A program made the translations under genes and the position numbers. From UBA931 sp036825435 (GTDB lineage: Bacteria > Pseudomonadota > Gammaproteobacteria > Burkholderiales > Casimicrobiaceae): a DNA stretch of 12,537 nt. The notes beneath the pieces were generated by a model. The model made no database searches and was not told the origin of the DNA. It saw only the letters and a program-made list of their open reading frames with translations. The stretch is taken from assembly GCA_036825435.1 (NCBI GenBank), contig DAISYG010000065.1, positions 1-12,537 on the forward strand. Reading direction: 5' to 3'. This document shows, in pieces, positions 1-7,378 of this stretch. How positions within the stretch are numbered: position 1 is the first letter of the stretch; each line of letters opens with the position of its first letter.

Positions 1-51
1 AAGCTCCATTCTCTCAAAAGGTGGAGCCTCCGAGAAACCCGGGGCGGTTCA
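1..51 (-). mobile_element. Terminus of an insertion sequence, probably IS3-family (partial, runs off the left edge)
   Basis: Read on the minus strand from position 51 outward, the sequence begins TGAACCGCCCCGGGT and continues through a GGAGGCTCC block to GAGAGAATGGAGCTT at the window edge. A TG...CA terminus followed by a GC-rich inverted-repeat-like stretch is typical of IS3-family ends. The GAGA/GGAG-rich bases at the edge look like the ribosome binding region ahead of a transposase orfA, which would lie outside the window on the minus strand. Independent support comes from the neighbouring gene: its third repeat matches the second up to the codon before this boundary, and the TGA of the element end is its stop codon. 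The other end, the transposase and the target duplication are not in the window, so the family is inferred from end character only. Confidence 0.6.
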
Positions 52-2337
52 GTTTCCATCAATCAGAAAGCTGATGTTTTGCCCTGATACGCCTTGGAAT
101 CGGTATGTCGCTGACTGACCAACTCGCGGAGAATCGAATGTTTGCCCCGCCCCGTTCGCTTCCAATACACCATAAATATCTTCCGATAGCAGTAGCTCGA
201 AACTCGCCGCATAGCTGCCCGGCTCAATCTGAACTTTGTAAATCCCGCTTGCCGGAAGCCTCGGCATCGCATAACCAGCCGCTGGAGAACGCGCTGAGAA
301 ACTACCCAACTGACTACCATCGGGTTTCAGAATCTTGACCGTCAGGTATCCATTCGACGGCGTGGTTTCAAGGTCATCTAAACCAATACCCAGCCATTGT
401 CCTTCTGTACCTTCAAAGGTATATGCCGCGTTCTGACCCGCAAGTAAACTAACCTCTTCTCCCGTGCCGGAAATATTGAGCAATCCCGTGTCTTCTGAAC
501 GAAGAGCAACCGAGATGGCGCCCAATTTCCCGCTCGGCGGAACAAGTCTGACTTCATATTGCCCCGTTGATGGTAGTCCTACTATAGTCCATATCTTTGA
601 AGTACCTGCTCCACTGTAATAGTTAATGGTTGTATATTCTAATTGCTCTCCATCTGGTTTATAAATATAAAAATAGGTGTTTCCAAAAAAAGTGTTGTCT
701 CCTATTAAAATATTAATATTTTGACCAGCTATTCCATTGAAACGATACACTGCCGATTGACCAATACGATTCGAATTGAATGTTTGTGCCGCTCCATTCG
801 ATTCTAACGAAACAGACTCGTCTTCCGTCAATAGCAGTTTGAATGTGGCCGTATTGCTTCCCGGCGCTATCTGAATTCTATAGTTCCCGGTTACCGGCAA
901 TTTCGGTAACGCATACCCTGAAGCGGGTGACCTAGCGACAAAAGAACCTAGCTGGCTACCATCTGGCTTAAATATCGTCACGTTCAAGCTACCATTTGAT
1001 GGAGCAACTTCCAGATCCTCAAAACCAACTCCTAGCCATTGCCCAGCCATTCCTTCAAAAGAGAAATGCGCAATTTGCGTTTCATGAAGAGAAACCGTTT
1101 GGGTTGCTCCCTCTGTTATCGAAATACCTGTGATGTCTTCAACAAGTATGATCTGCATGGTTCCTGTAGCGTTCCCCGATGGAGGTATCAAGCGAACACG
1201 ATATGTTCCATCAACAGGAAGGTTTATGAAATCTAATGTGGTACTACCTTCGTTACCTGCGCTTGATCCCACGGTTTTTGACTGATGCAGCACACCGTCC
1301 GGCCTGTACAATTGAACCGTTGTATTTCCAGGGATGGTGTCTTTTGTAATGTACAGACGACCGAGCATCCCTGCTGTTGCTTCAAAAAAGTATGTTCCGG
1401 CCTGTCCAATTTTGTTTGCGACAAATGTTTCAGGCACATTGGTAGTAAGTGCACCGCCAATATCGGGGTTCAAAACAACACTTAATGAAATAGAGGTGTT
1501 TTGAGCAGTAACAGTAACCGTGTAAATTCCGGTTTCCGGTAAATAAGGAATGGCACAGCTAGCCGTTTTATTGATAGTTCCACATGTCACTAAATTTGCA
1601 TTATTCGGGGTATTTACTGTAACTCTTGCACTACCACCACTGCCCACGATCACGTCTGTGAATCCCAGCATATACCCTTGCCCATGCTCGCCGGAAAAGG
1701 TAAAGCTTTTGCTTTCATTTCGAGAAAGGCTGATTGGTGCAGAAATAATGCCTGATTCCAAAAAAGAGCCGACGACGAATGAATCTGCACTCGTGACTGT
1801 CCCATTGATATTGCTTATTGAAATTGGGCCTGTTGAAGCCGAAGCCGGAACAATAGCTTCAATCTCAGTGGCACCTGCTCCCAACAGTACCGCGTCTACG
1901 CCATTGAATTTGACCAAATTACCTTCAAGAGTTGGGATGAAACCGCTCCCGTAGATTGTGACTGAAGTACCAATGGAGCCCGATGTTGGTGTAAACCGGA
2001 TAATGGCTAGATCATCCGCCGCCAGTTGCTGAACGCTAAGGATATTTCCGACTGCGTCATATTGGTAAACGGCACTTGTATTATCTGGCTGGATCGCTTG
2101 TATTAACCTTCCGGCAGGATCATAAACATACTGAATATCGGTTGCCGCATGAACGTTTGGCGAGACGGCAAAACCTAGCGCAACAATAAAACAGAAAATG
2201 CCAGAAAAAAACGCTTGTTCGCATAACGCGCGAATACTCGATAAAACGGCATATGGAAAGGAGAAAAAGAGGATTTGTTCTACGTAAGCCTGCTGCCTCG
2301 GTGTTGACCTATTTTTATCGCATAAAAACTTACGCAT
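49..2337 (-). CDS. Exported YD-repeat / IPT-TIG / PPC-like repeat protein, C-terminally truncated by an insertion sequence
   Basis: Encodes 762 residues; role unknown, probably a periplasmic or surface adhesion/scaffold-type protein. I chose the ATG at 2335-2337 because CAGGAG lies six bases ahead of it; the in-frame ATG at 2359 has no such site. The N-terminus is a long signal peptide with two hydrophobic stretches and a likely cut after NVHA (about residue 64). Next come a YD/RHS-type repeat pair at about 70-102 (YVYDPAGRL, YQYDAVGNI), an IPT/TIG immunoglobulin-like domain at about 113-190, and alternating beta-rich modules resembling PPC (pre-peptidase C-terminal) domains from about 195. 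These form a superrepeat of about 214 residues with recurring GQWLG, KPDGSQLGSF, LPxxGxY and GQSAxYRF motifs. No protease, toxin or polymorphic-toxin tip is present. The ORF ends inside the third superrepeat at the IS boundary, about 68 residues short of completing that module. Diverges from a cytochrome c peroxidase gene. Domain calls are by motif reading only. Confidence 0.8.
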   Translation of the reverse strand: MRKFLCDKNRSTPRQQAYVEQILFFSFPYAVLSSIRALCEQAFFSGIFCFIVALGFAVSPNVHAATDIQYVYDPAGRLIQAIQPDNTSAVYQYDAVGNILSVQQLAADDLAIIRFTPTSGSIGTSVTIYGSGFIPTLEGNLVKFNGVDAVLLGAGATEIEAIVPASASTGPISISNINGTVTSADSFVVGSFLESGIISAPISLSRNESKSFTFSGEHGQGYMLGFTDVIVGSGGSARVTVNTPNNANLVTCGTINKTASCAIPYLPETGIYTVTVTAQNTSISLSVVLNPDIGGALTTNVPETFVANKIGQAGTYFFEATAGMLGRLYITKDTIPGNTTVQLYRPDGVLHQSKTVGSSAGNEGSTTLDFINLPVDGTYRVRLIPPSGNATGTMQIILVEDITGISITEGATQTVSLHETQIAHFSFEGMAGQWLGVGFEDLEVAPSNGSLNVTIFKPDGSQLGSFVARSPASGYALPKLPVTGNYRIQIAPGSNTATFKLLLTEDESVSLESNGAAQTFNSNRIGQSAVYRFNGIAGQNINILIGDNTFFGNTYFYIYKPDGEQLEYTTINYYSGAGTSKIWTIVGLPSTGQYEVRLVPPSGKLGAISVALRSEDTGLLNISGTGEEVSLLAGQNAAYTFEGTEGQWLGIGLDDLETTPSNGYLTVKILKPDGSQLGSFSARSPAAGYAMPRLPASGIYKVQIEPGSYAASFELLLSEDIYGVLEANGAGQTFDSPRVGQSATYRFQGVSGQNISFLIDGN
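52..1755 (-). repeat. Coding superrepeat of about 642 bp (2 complete units plus 1 truncated)
   Basis: The gene here is built of units of about 213-214 codons: unit 1 at 1117-1755, unit 2 at 475-1116 and unit 3 at 52-474, which is incomplete. Each unit has an A module (anchored on FxFxGxxGQ followed by an LG motif, with KPDGSQLGSF in units 2 and 3) and a B module (anchored on GQxxxYxF and a YxPDG motif). The GQ anchors fall at residues 219, 432 and 646 of the 762-residue protein. Units 2 and 3 are very alike in protein, but their DNA differs at many synonymous positions, and unit 1 is more distant. This indicates old duplications under protein-level selection rather than a recent tandem expansion. 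Confidence 0.85.
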
Positions 2338-2526
2338 AAAATTCTCCTGAAACAAATTCATTTTGGAAAAATCGAAAAATGTTTTAAATTTGTGTTATAA
2401 ACGTTACAGTACGGGATCATACAATAAATACGATGCCAATCATCTTTTTTTACAAAAAAATATAAACACATGATTTAATTTGAATATGCTCTTGTATTTT
2501 ACTGTCATTGAATGGAGTTATATTTC
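2338..2526. promoter_or_regulatory. A+T-rich divergent intergenic region between the repeat-protein gene and the peroxidase gene
   Basis: This 189-bp spacer must hold the promoters of both divergent genes. It is very A+T-rich, with poly-T and poly-A tracts around 2445-2460 separated by two bases and TATA-like hexamers on both strands (for example TATAAA at 2461). No hexamer pair has both good matches and proper spacing, so I do not assign specific promoters. For the rightward gene, GGAG at 2514-2517 is a modest ribosome binding site nine bases ahead of the ATG at 2527. Confidence 0.4.
2344..2349 (-). promoter_or_regulatory. Ribosome binding site that decides the start of the YD/PPC-repeat gene
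   Basis: On the minus strand CAGGAG is followed by six bases and then the ATG at 2335-2337. It lies inside the longer reading frame opened by the ATG at 2359, which has no purine-rich site ahead of it. This favours the shorter, 762-residue product. Confidence 0.7.
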
Positions 2527-3717
2527 ATGAAAATTGGCTTACTCAAATATAAAAAATACTGTTTATTATCAAATAAATGTCCTAGTATCGTTAAAATTCT
2601 TTTTTATCTCTTTTCTATGCCAGCTTGTTTTATATACCTAATGTCATCCGCTTTCGCTACAGAGAATAAGACGCATTTAGGGCTACCGTCCCTCGAAGTA
2701 CCCGCAGATAATCCCATGACTTCGTCAAAGATCGCTTTAGGGAAAAAAATATTTTTTGACAATCGCCTTAGCGCTGATGGAACGATCAGTTGCAGCAGTT
2801 GTCACCAGCCAGAATTAGGATTTGCTGATGGAAAGGCTTTAGCGGAAGGCGTTTTCCAACGTAAAGGAACGCGCAATGCCCCAACGGTATTGAATGCCGC
2901 CTACAACACTTCTCAATTTTGGGATGGCCGCCGTCCATCCTTAGAAACTCAATCTTTAGATCCATTTATCAATCCGAAAGAGCATGGGTTGCCCGACTTG
3001 AATGCTTTGTTGCAGATCATTCGACAGGATAGTGATTATCAACAGGCATTTCGAGAGGTATTCAACGTTTCAACGAAAGAAGTTCTCCCAGAGCATGTCG
3101 GACAAGCTTTGGCAGCATTCCAAAGAACCTTAATCACAGGCAACTCTCCGTTTGATCGCCATGTTTTCAATGGAGAAAAAAATGCCATGACCCCAAGCGC
3201 TAAACGGGGTTGGCATTTATTCAAAGGCGCAGCACAATGCGCAACTTGCCACACCGTCGGCGAAAAAGACGCTATTTTTACCGATAATAAATTCCATAGC
3301 CTTAATGTCGGTTGGAAAAACCTTGAAAAGGTTCTCCCATTAGTAACCTCTCGACTTACTGCAGCAAAAGAAAGTGGGGATAGCTTAGACGAGATTATCC
3401 TAAGCGATGAAGATGTTGCAGAGCTGGGCTATTTTGTAGTGACACTAAAACCTTCGGATATAGGAAAGTTTAGAACACCCAGCTTACGAAACGTCGCGCT
3501 TACCGCACCATATATGCATGATGGAAGTGTTGCTACTCTTGAAGATGCTGTTGAATGGGAAACCTATTTCAGAAGCTGGAAAAGCAGCGAAAACCCTATC
3601 CAACCTCTGGTGCTCACTCCAAGAGAAAAAGCGGATTTAGTTGAGTTTTTGAAATCGTTAACGAGTCAAAACGCAACTGAATTTGTGCCGCCAGCGCCTA
3701 TTCAATATCTTCACTAA
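2527..3717 (+). CDS. Di-heme cytochrome c peroxidase / MauG-family protein, periplasmic
   Basis: Encodes 396 residues of the CCP/MauG family, whose members reduce hydrogen peroxide with electrons from small c-type cytochromes or, in MauG, oxidise a partner protein. Two c-heme attachment sites are visible: CSSCH at residues 89-93 and CATCH at 238-242, one per cytochrome c-like domain. Other family signatures are LGKKIFFDNRLS before the first heme, RNAPTVLNAAYN and QFWDGR after it, and the C-terminal TPSLRN...PYMHDG block, whose Met is a candidate axial ligand for the second heme. The N-terminus is a Sec-type signal sequence ending near SSAFA (about residue 44), so the protein should be exported for periplasmic heme attachment. 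I prefer the ATG at 2527 (GGAG nine bases upstream) to the in-frame ATG at 2512, which has no clear site. No methylamine dehydrogenase or other MauG partner genes are nearby, so a peroxidase role is the default; the substrate is not shown by the sequence. Confidence 0.9.
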   Translation: MKIGLLKYKKYCLLSNKCPSIVKILFYLFSMPACFIYLMSSAFATENKTHLGLPSLEVPADNPMTSSKIALGKKIFFDNRLSADGTISCSSCHQPELGFADGKALAEGVFQRKGTRNAPTVLNAAYNTSQFWDGRRPSLETQSLDPFINPKEHGLPDLNALLQIIRQDSDYQQAFREVFNVSTKEVLPEHVGQALAAFQRTLITGNSPFDRHVFNGEKNAMTPSAKRGWHLFKGAAQCATCHTVGEKDAIFTDNKFHSLNVGWKNLEKVLPLVTSRLTAAKESGDSLDEIILSDEDVAELGYFVVTLKPSDIGKFRTPSLRNVALTAPYMHDGSVATLEDAVEWETYFRSWKSSENPIQPLVLTPREKADLVEFLKSLTSQNATEFVPPAPIQYLH

Positions 3718-3786
3718 TGTTATTTTCTTACGTATAGCGAAAAGTAAATATTGGTCTTTATATTTTATTTGATTAACAATTTCAAA
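3718..3786. other. Convergent spacer between the peroxidase gene and radA, no strong terminator
   Basis: The two genes end facing each other across 69 A+T-rich bases. The only dyad seen is AAATAT (3746-3751) with ATATTT (3760-3765), followed by a T-rich run. Its stem has no G-C pairs, so it would be a very weak bidirectional terminator if it works at all. Confidence 0.3.
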
Positions 3787-5142
3787 TCATCCCACCACTC
3801 GCACCGCAGTCTCAATCCGATCAACCGGAATAATTTCGATATTCTCAATCGTGTGCTTCGGTTTATTGAGCACCGGCATCAATATTTTCTTGAACCCCAA
3901 TTTGGCGGCTTCACGGATTCGTTCTTGTCCGCGTTGCACGGGTCGTACTTCGCCAGCCAGACCAACTTCGCCGAAGATCGCAAGTTTGTCGTCCAGCGGT
4001 TTGTTGGTAAACGATGAATAAAGTGCCATCAGAATCGCCAAATCGGCAGCGGGTTCATCAATGCGCACGCCGCCGACAACGTTGACGAATACGTCGAGAT
4101 TACCGAATTGAGCATTGCCGTGTCGATGCAACAGCGCCAACAATAATGCGAGTCGTTGTCCGTCAACACCTACCGCTAGTCTTTTGGGCGCCATGCCGCC
4201 GCTGGCGGGATCGACCAGCGCTTGAATTTCAACCAACAATGGACGCGATCCTTCCAGTGTCACCATCACCGCGCTACCTGAAACCGGTTGACTGTGACGC
4301 GATAAAAACAATGCAGATGGGTTGTTAACGCCTTTCAAACCACTTTCGGTCATTGCGAAAACGCCCAGTTCGTTCGCCGCACCGAAACGATTTTTGACGG
4401 CGCGAATCAGGCGGTAGTTGGAATGGGTATCGCCTTCAAAGTACAGCACCGCATCGACAATGTGTTCGAGCACGCGCGGTCCGGCAATCGCGCCTTCTTT
4501 GGTGACGTGCCCGATCAGCACCATGACGATGCCACGCTCTTTGGCGAAACGAGTAAAGCGCGCCGCGCATTCGCGTAGCTGTGAAACGCTACCGGGCGCA
4601 GAGTTGAGCGTTTCGGTGTACATCGTTTGGATAGAGTCGATAACGACGATTTCCGGCTTGCTCATTTCCAGCGTGGCGAGAATGGTTTCCAATTGCACTT
4701 CCGCCAGCAATGTAACCGGCGCGTTAATCAAACCCAGTCGCTGTGCGCGTAGCGCAATCTGTTCGGCAGACTCTTCACCGGTGATGTAAAGCGCCTGTTT
4801 GCCCGCACCCAGCGCGGCGACGACTTGCAAAAGTAGCGTTGATTTGCCGATGCCGGGATCGCCGCCGAGCAACACCACTTCACCAGAAACAAAGCCACCG
4901 CCGAGTACGCGGTCAAATTCGCTCATGCCCGTGACAATGCGCGGCGCAGTCGCGGTTTCGATGGCGCTGAGTTGACGGATTTCGGAATGCGCGCCGGACA
5001 TGTTCTCGAAACGACGTGACGGCGGTGTCACAATTGTTTCGATCAAGGTGTTCCAAGCATTGCAGTGCGGGCACTGTCCTTGCCATTTCGTGGTCTGCCC
5101 GCCGCACTCGTTGCACTGAAAAACGGTTTTTGTTTTCGCCAT
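3787..5142 (-). CDS. radA: DNA repair protein RadA (RecA-like ATPase with Lon-type domain)
   Basis: Encodes 451 residues, close to the roughly 460 of E. coli RadA (Sms). RadA is a cytoplasmic hexameric ATPase that drives branch migration of recombination intermediates and works with RecA in repair. All family landmarks are visible in order: an N-terminal four-cysteine zinc finger (C10, C13, C24, C27), Walker A GGDPGIGKST at 93-102, Walker B VVIDS at 166-170, the RadA-specific KNRFG motif at 250-254, and a C-terminal Lon-protease-like domain from about 275 to the end that lacks a protease role in this family. The ATG at 5140-5142 gives the expected start, just before the zinc finger, although no good ribosome binding sequence precedes it. 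It is divergent from the unrecognised membrane protein gene and convergent with the peroxidase gene, so it is probably transcribed alone. Nothing appears truncated. Confidence 0.97.
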   Translation of the reverse strand: MAKTKTVFQCNECGGQTTKWQGQCPHCNAWNTLIETIVTPPSRRFENMSGAHSEIRQLSAIETATAPRIVTGMSEFDRVLGGGFVSGEVVLLGGDPGIGKSTLLLQVVAALGAGKQALYITGEESAEQIALRAQRLGLINAPVTLLAEVQLETILATLEMSKPEIVVIDSIQTMYTETLNSAPGSVSQLRECAARFTRFAKERGIVMVLIGHVTKEGAIAGPRVLEHIVDAVLYFEGDTHSNYRLIRAVKNRFGAANELGVFAMTESGLKGVNNPSALFLSRHSQPVSGSAVMVTLEGSRPLLVEIQALVDPASGGMAPKRLAVGVDGQRLALLLALLHRHGNAQFGNLDVFVNVVGGVRIDEPAADLAILMALYSSFTNKPLDDKLAIFGEVGLAGEVRPVQRGQERIREAAKLGFKKILMPVLNKPKHTIENIEIIPVDRIETAVRVVG

Positions 5143-5213
5143 GGGACAACTAATTAATGATTATTGAGTCAAACATAACAGATTTTTCAAATATACGGCT
5201 CTTCTCCGCTTTA

Positions 5214-5241
5214 TTGACACGAATAATGTGGGATTCAAAAT
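5214..5241 (+). promoter_or_regulatory. Candidate sigma70-type promoter for the unrecognised membrane/TPR protein gene
   Basis: A perfect TTGACA -35 box at 5214-5219 is followed after 16 bases by CAAAAT at 5236-5241, which matches four of six positions of the -10 consensus. Transcription would start near 5248, leaving an untranslated leader of about 100 bases before the ATG at 5350. It lies in the spacer divergent from radA. This is consensus matching by eye only. Confidence 0.45.
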
Positions 5242-5320
5242 GGATGGTACACTATTTGCAAACGTTCTATTCCGATAAAATCAAATTGATTGACGGCGAC
5301 CGACGCGCCGACCGGACAAC

Positions 5321-5353
5321 ATGAAAACATCGGTTATTGGTACATCAAGATGA
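5321..5353 (+). CDS. Possible 10-codon leader ORF overlapping the next gene by ATGA
   Basis: An ATG at 5321 opens a ten-residue reading frame (MKTSVIGTSR) whose TGA at 5351-5353 overlaps the ATG of the downstream gene at 5350-5352 in the ATGA arrangement typical of translational coupling. The downstream start has no ribosome binding sequence of its own, which makes coupling reasonable. Ahead of the leader are GGA at 5314-5316 and a small dyad (CGGCG 5294-5298, CGCCG 5306-5310). The peptide has no run of regulatory codons of the attenuator type. It may be a chance ORF. Confidence 0.25.
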   Translation: MKTSVIGTSR

Positions 5354-7377
5354 GCTTTTTACCCAAACTCATAGCGTTTTTAATTATTGCGATTCTGCTC
5401 GTCATTATCGTCGGTTTTGTTATATCCCGCTTCTTCGTCAAAAAAGAAATCAAACGCAGCCAATCGCTCTCGACGCTATTGCCGGAGTCGCTGTCTCGCC
5501 CTGCTCGTCTTCACCTGGAGCGTAGCCGCGCTTTCAATGCCAGCGAAAAGATGATGGCATTATGGCGCGAGTTCGACCAACTCGGGTTCATGATGCTCGC
5601 CGATTATTCGGAACGCAATAATGTTATCGCCAACATTCGCCTCGCCGGTCATCCCGCATTGAAGATCGGAGGGATTCTCGTCGAGGAAAAAGACGGTAGT
5701 GTGTATGGCGTTGTTATCGCGGTAACCAGCAGCAACCATGTTGAAGCACGCGGCAACGGCCGCGAAGTCGATCTTTCCATCGGCACGACGCACTGGGTCA
5801 TGCATCCTGGTTATTCCGCCAAGGCCTGTTTCGACGGTGTCAGAAAAGCTGTCACGGGCGAAACCTTGATGAATCCCGACACGCGTTTATTGCGCATGAT
5901 CTGGGAAAGTATTTTCGCGCAAAACGCCGATGCTGAAATTGTCTCTGGCATGTTGACCCGCGACAAGATCATCCGCCATCTCGACTCATTGTCAATCAAG
6001 CCCGATAAAGAACTTGTCGATCAATTGATGGAAACCAGTTCGACGCTGTGGCGCACACGCATGAATGAGGCGGCGCTTGATCACTGGCGGCTCGACAATA
6101 ATATTGATGATGACAACTGGCAAACGATCAAACAGCACGCGCATGTGGTCGATAATTTTTTGGAAGTAGCTAACCTGAAAAACATGTTCTCCGATTTTGA
6201 TGGAGTGAATAGCCTGATCCAACAAATCGGCAAAACCGAACTGAGCGGCGTGCAGCTTTACGAAAAAGTGCAAAGGCTATTACCGGAAAATCAGCGCTAC
6301 AAACTGGCGGGCGAAGTACACCGTCCGATTTACGCATTGATTTATGTCCCCGAACACGTTACGTACGAAGAAGACACGGATGCCATACCGGCGACAATTC
6401 CGTTATCGCAACCGGCGGAACACCATATCAGCGACAAGGCGCAGAAGGAAGAAATCGGCAACGACATTCTCGAGATGACGAAAAATGCGCTATCACAAAC
6501 AGGCGGACGGATCGTCTGGAAGAATATCTGGGTCTGGTTGTTGCCGCTGGGACTTCTTCTTCTTTCCTTCACTGCCGATTTGAGCAGTTGGTTGAACGTG
6601 TTGATTTACGGGTTCGCATTATTGGCTTTTGTCTTCTTGATTTTCTCGGTGATCCCGGCATTTCTCTATCGTCAAGTTTTGTTTGCCCACGCGTACCGGC
6701 AGCCGAAGACGGGACTTATTCTATTGAACATGTTGCGCCACCTTGATCTGCTACGCTCCATCGACAGAGATTTTCTGGCAGCGGAAAGAAGCAAGTTCTA
6801 CGCCATGCAGGATGATATTGATAGTGCGGTTGAGCTGTGGAATGACTACCGAGAAAACGTCAACGACGACACCTATTATATTCAGTTAGCGCAGATCTAT
6901 GATGCGGCCGGACTCTTCGATGAACAGATCGAAAGTCTGCGTAAGCTCCATGAGATAGACTCTGACAATGATGGCGTCGCCATTGATCTGGTGGTCGCGT
7001 TGCTGCACTACAGAAAGGATGCCGTGTCGGCTGAAAAGATACTGAAAGACATCGATGAAACTTCGCTTTCCGAGGTAGCACGGATTGACTATTATTTTGC
7101 GCAAGGTTTGGTTCGCGCCTTGTACAAGGATTTTTTCAATGCGCTCGTGCATTATCAGCGCGCATTAAATGAAGCGAACGCAATCATCAAAGAAAACCCT
7201 CTGATCATCACGTTGATCATACAAATCAGCGGCTATGCAGCAATTTCGTTATTGTTTTCCGGCGCTCGCGATTCGGCAAGCAAAATCATGAAGCTGTTGG
7301 TCGGCTCTCTGCGCCAGCATCCTTCCACGCGAATCATTGTCAAGCGATTTTCTTCGGCTTGGCAAAAAAGAACGTGA
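5350..7377 (+). CDS. Unrecognised inner-membrane protein with TPR-like C-terminal region
   Basis: Encodes 675 residues that I do not match to a named family. Visible parts in order are: an N-terminal transmembrane helix at about 4-29 followed by basic residues (KKEIKR), suggesting an N-out or signal-anchor topology; a soluble region of about 360 residues with a mixed alpha/beta part (about 80-170) and then mostly helical, charged sequence; a hydrophobic pair at about 395-411 and 413-439; and a helical C-terminus of about 235 residues with TPR-like character (for example AMQDDIDSAVELWNDY, IYDAAGLFDEQIESLRKL). The C-terminal half looks like a protein-protein interaction scaffold anchored in the membrane. 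No catalytic motif, nucleotide-binding loop or metal site is evident. I chose the ATG at 5350 because the first transmembrane helix begins directly after it; an in-frame TTG at 5290 would add 20 residues without a ribosome binding site. It is divergent from radA and its stop lies one base from the hrpA stop. Confidence 0.8.
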   Translation: MSFLPKLIAFLIIAILLVIIVGFVISRFFVKKEIKRSQSLSTLLPESLSRPARLHLERSRAFNASEKMMALWREFDQLGFMMLADYSERNNVIANIRLAGHPALKIGGILVEEKDGSVYGVVIAVTSSNHVEARGNGREVDLSIGTTHWVMHPGYSAKACFDGVRKAVTGETLMNPDTRLLRMIWESIFAQNADAEIVSGMLTRDKIIRHLDSLSIKPDKELVDQLMETSSTLWRTRMNEAALDHWRLDNNIDDDNWQTIKQHAHVVDNFLEVANLKNMFSDFDGVNSLIQQIGKTELSGVQLYEKVQRLLPENQRYKLAGEVHRPIYALIYVPEHVTYEEDTDAIPATIPLSQPAEHHISDKAQKEEIGNDILEMTKNALSQTGGRIVWKNIWVWLLPLGLLLLSFTADLSSWLNVLIYGFALLAFVFLIFSVIPAFLYRQVLFAHAYRQPKTGLILLNMLRHLDLLRSIDRDFLAAERSKFYAMQDDIDSAVELWNDYRENVNDDTYYIQLAQIYDAAGLFDEQIESLRKLHEIDSDNDGVAIDLVVALLHYRKDAVSAEKILKDIDETSLSEVARIDYYFAQGLVRALYKDFFNALVHYQRALNEANAIIKENPLIITLIIQISGYAAISLLFSGARDSASKIMKLLVGSLRQHPSTRIIVKRFSSAWQKRT

Positions 7378-7378
7378 T

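Noticed and set aside
1550..1954. 134-codon plus-strand open frame opposite the repeat-protein gene
   Set aside because: It is antisense to the IPT/TIG and first PPC-like modules, whose protein-level repeat conservation shows that the minus strand is the coding one.
49..2337. The YD repeats as evidence for an RHS polymorphic toxin with immunity gene
   Set aside because: Only one YD pair is present, there is no RHS core-end motif or variable tip, and no small immunity-like gene follows within the window.
2445..2460. T-run followed by A-run as a possible terminator or attachment site
   Set aside because: It has no G-C stem, no flanking repeats and lies in a promoter spacer; it is simple A+T-rich sequence.
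5290..5349. TTG start giving 20 more residues to the membrane protein
   Set aside because: No ribosome binding sequence precedes it and the added segment is polar and unrelated to the membrane anchor; the ATG at 5350 directly precedes the first hydrophobic helix.
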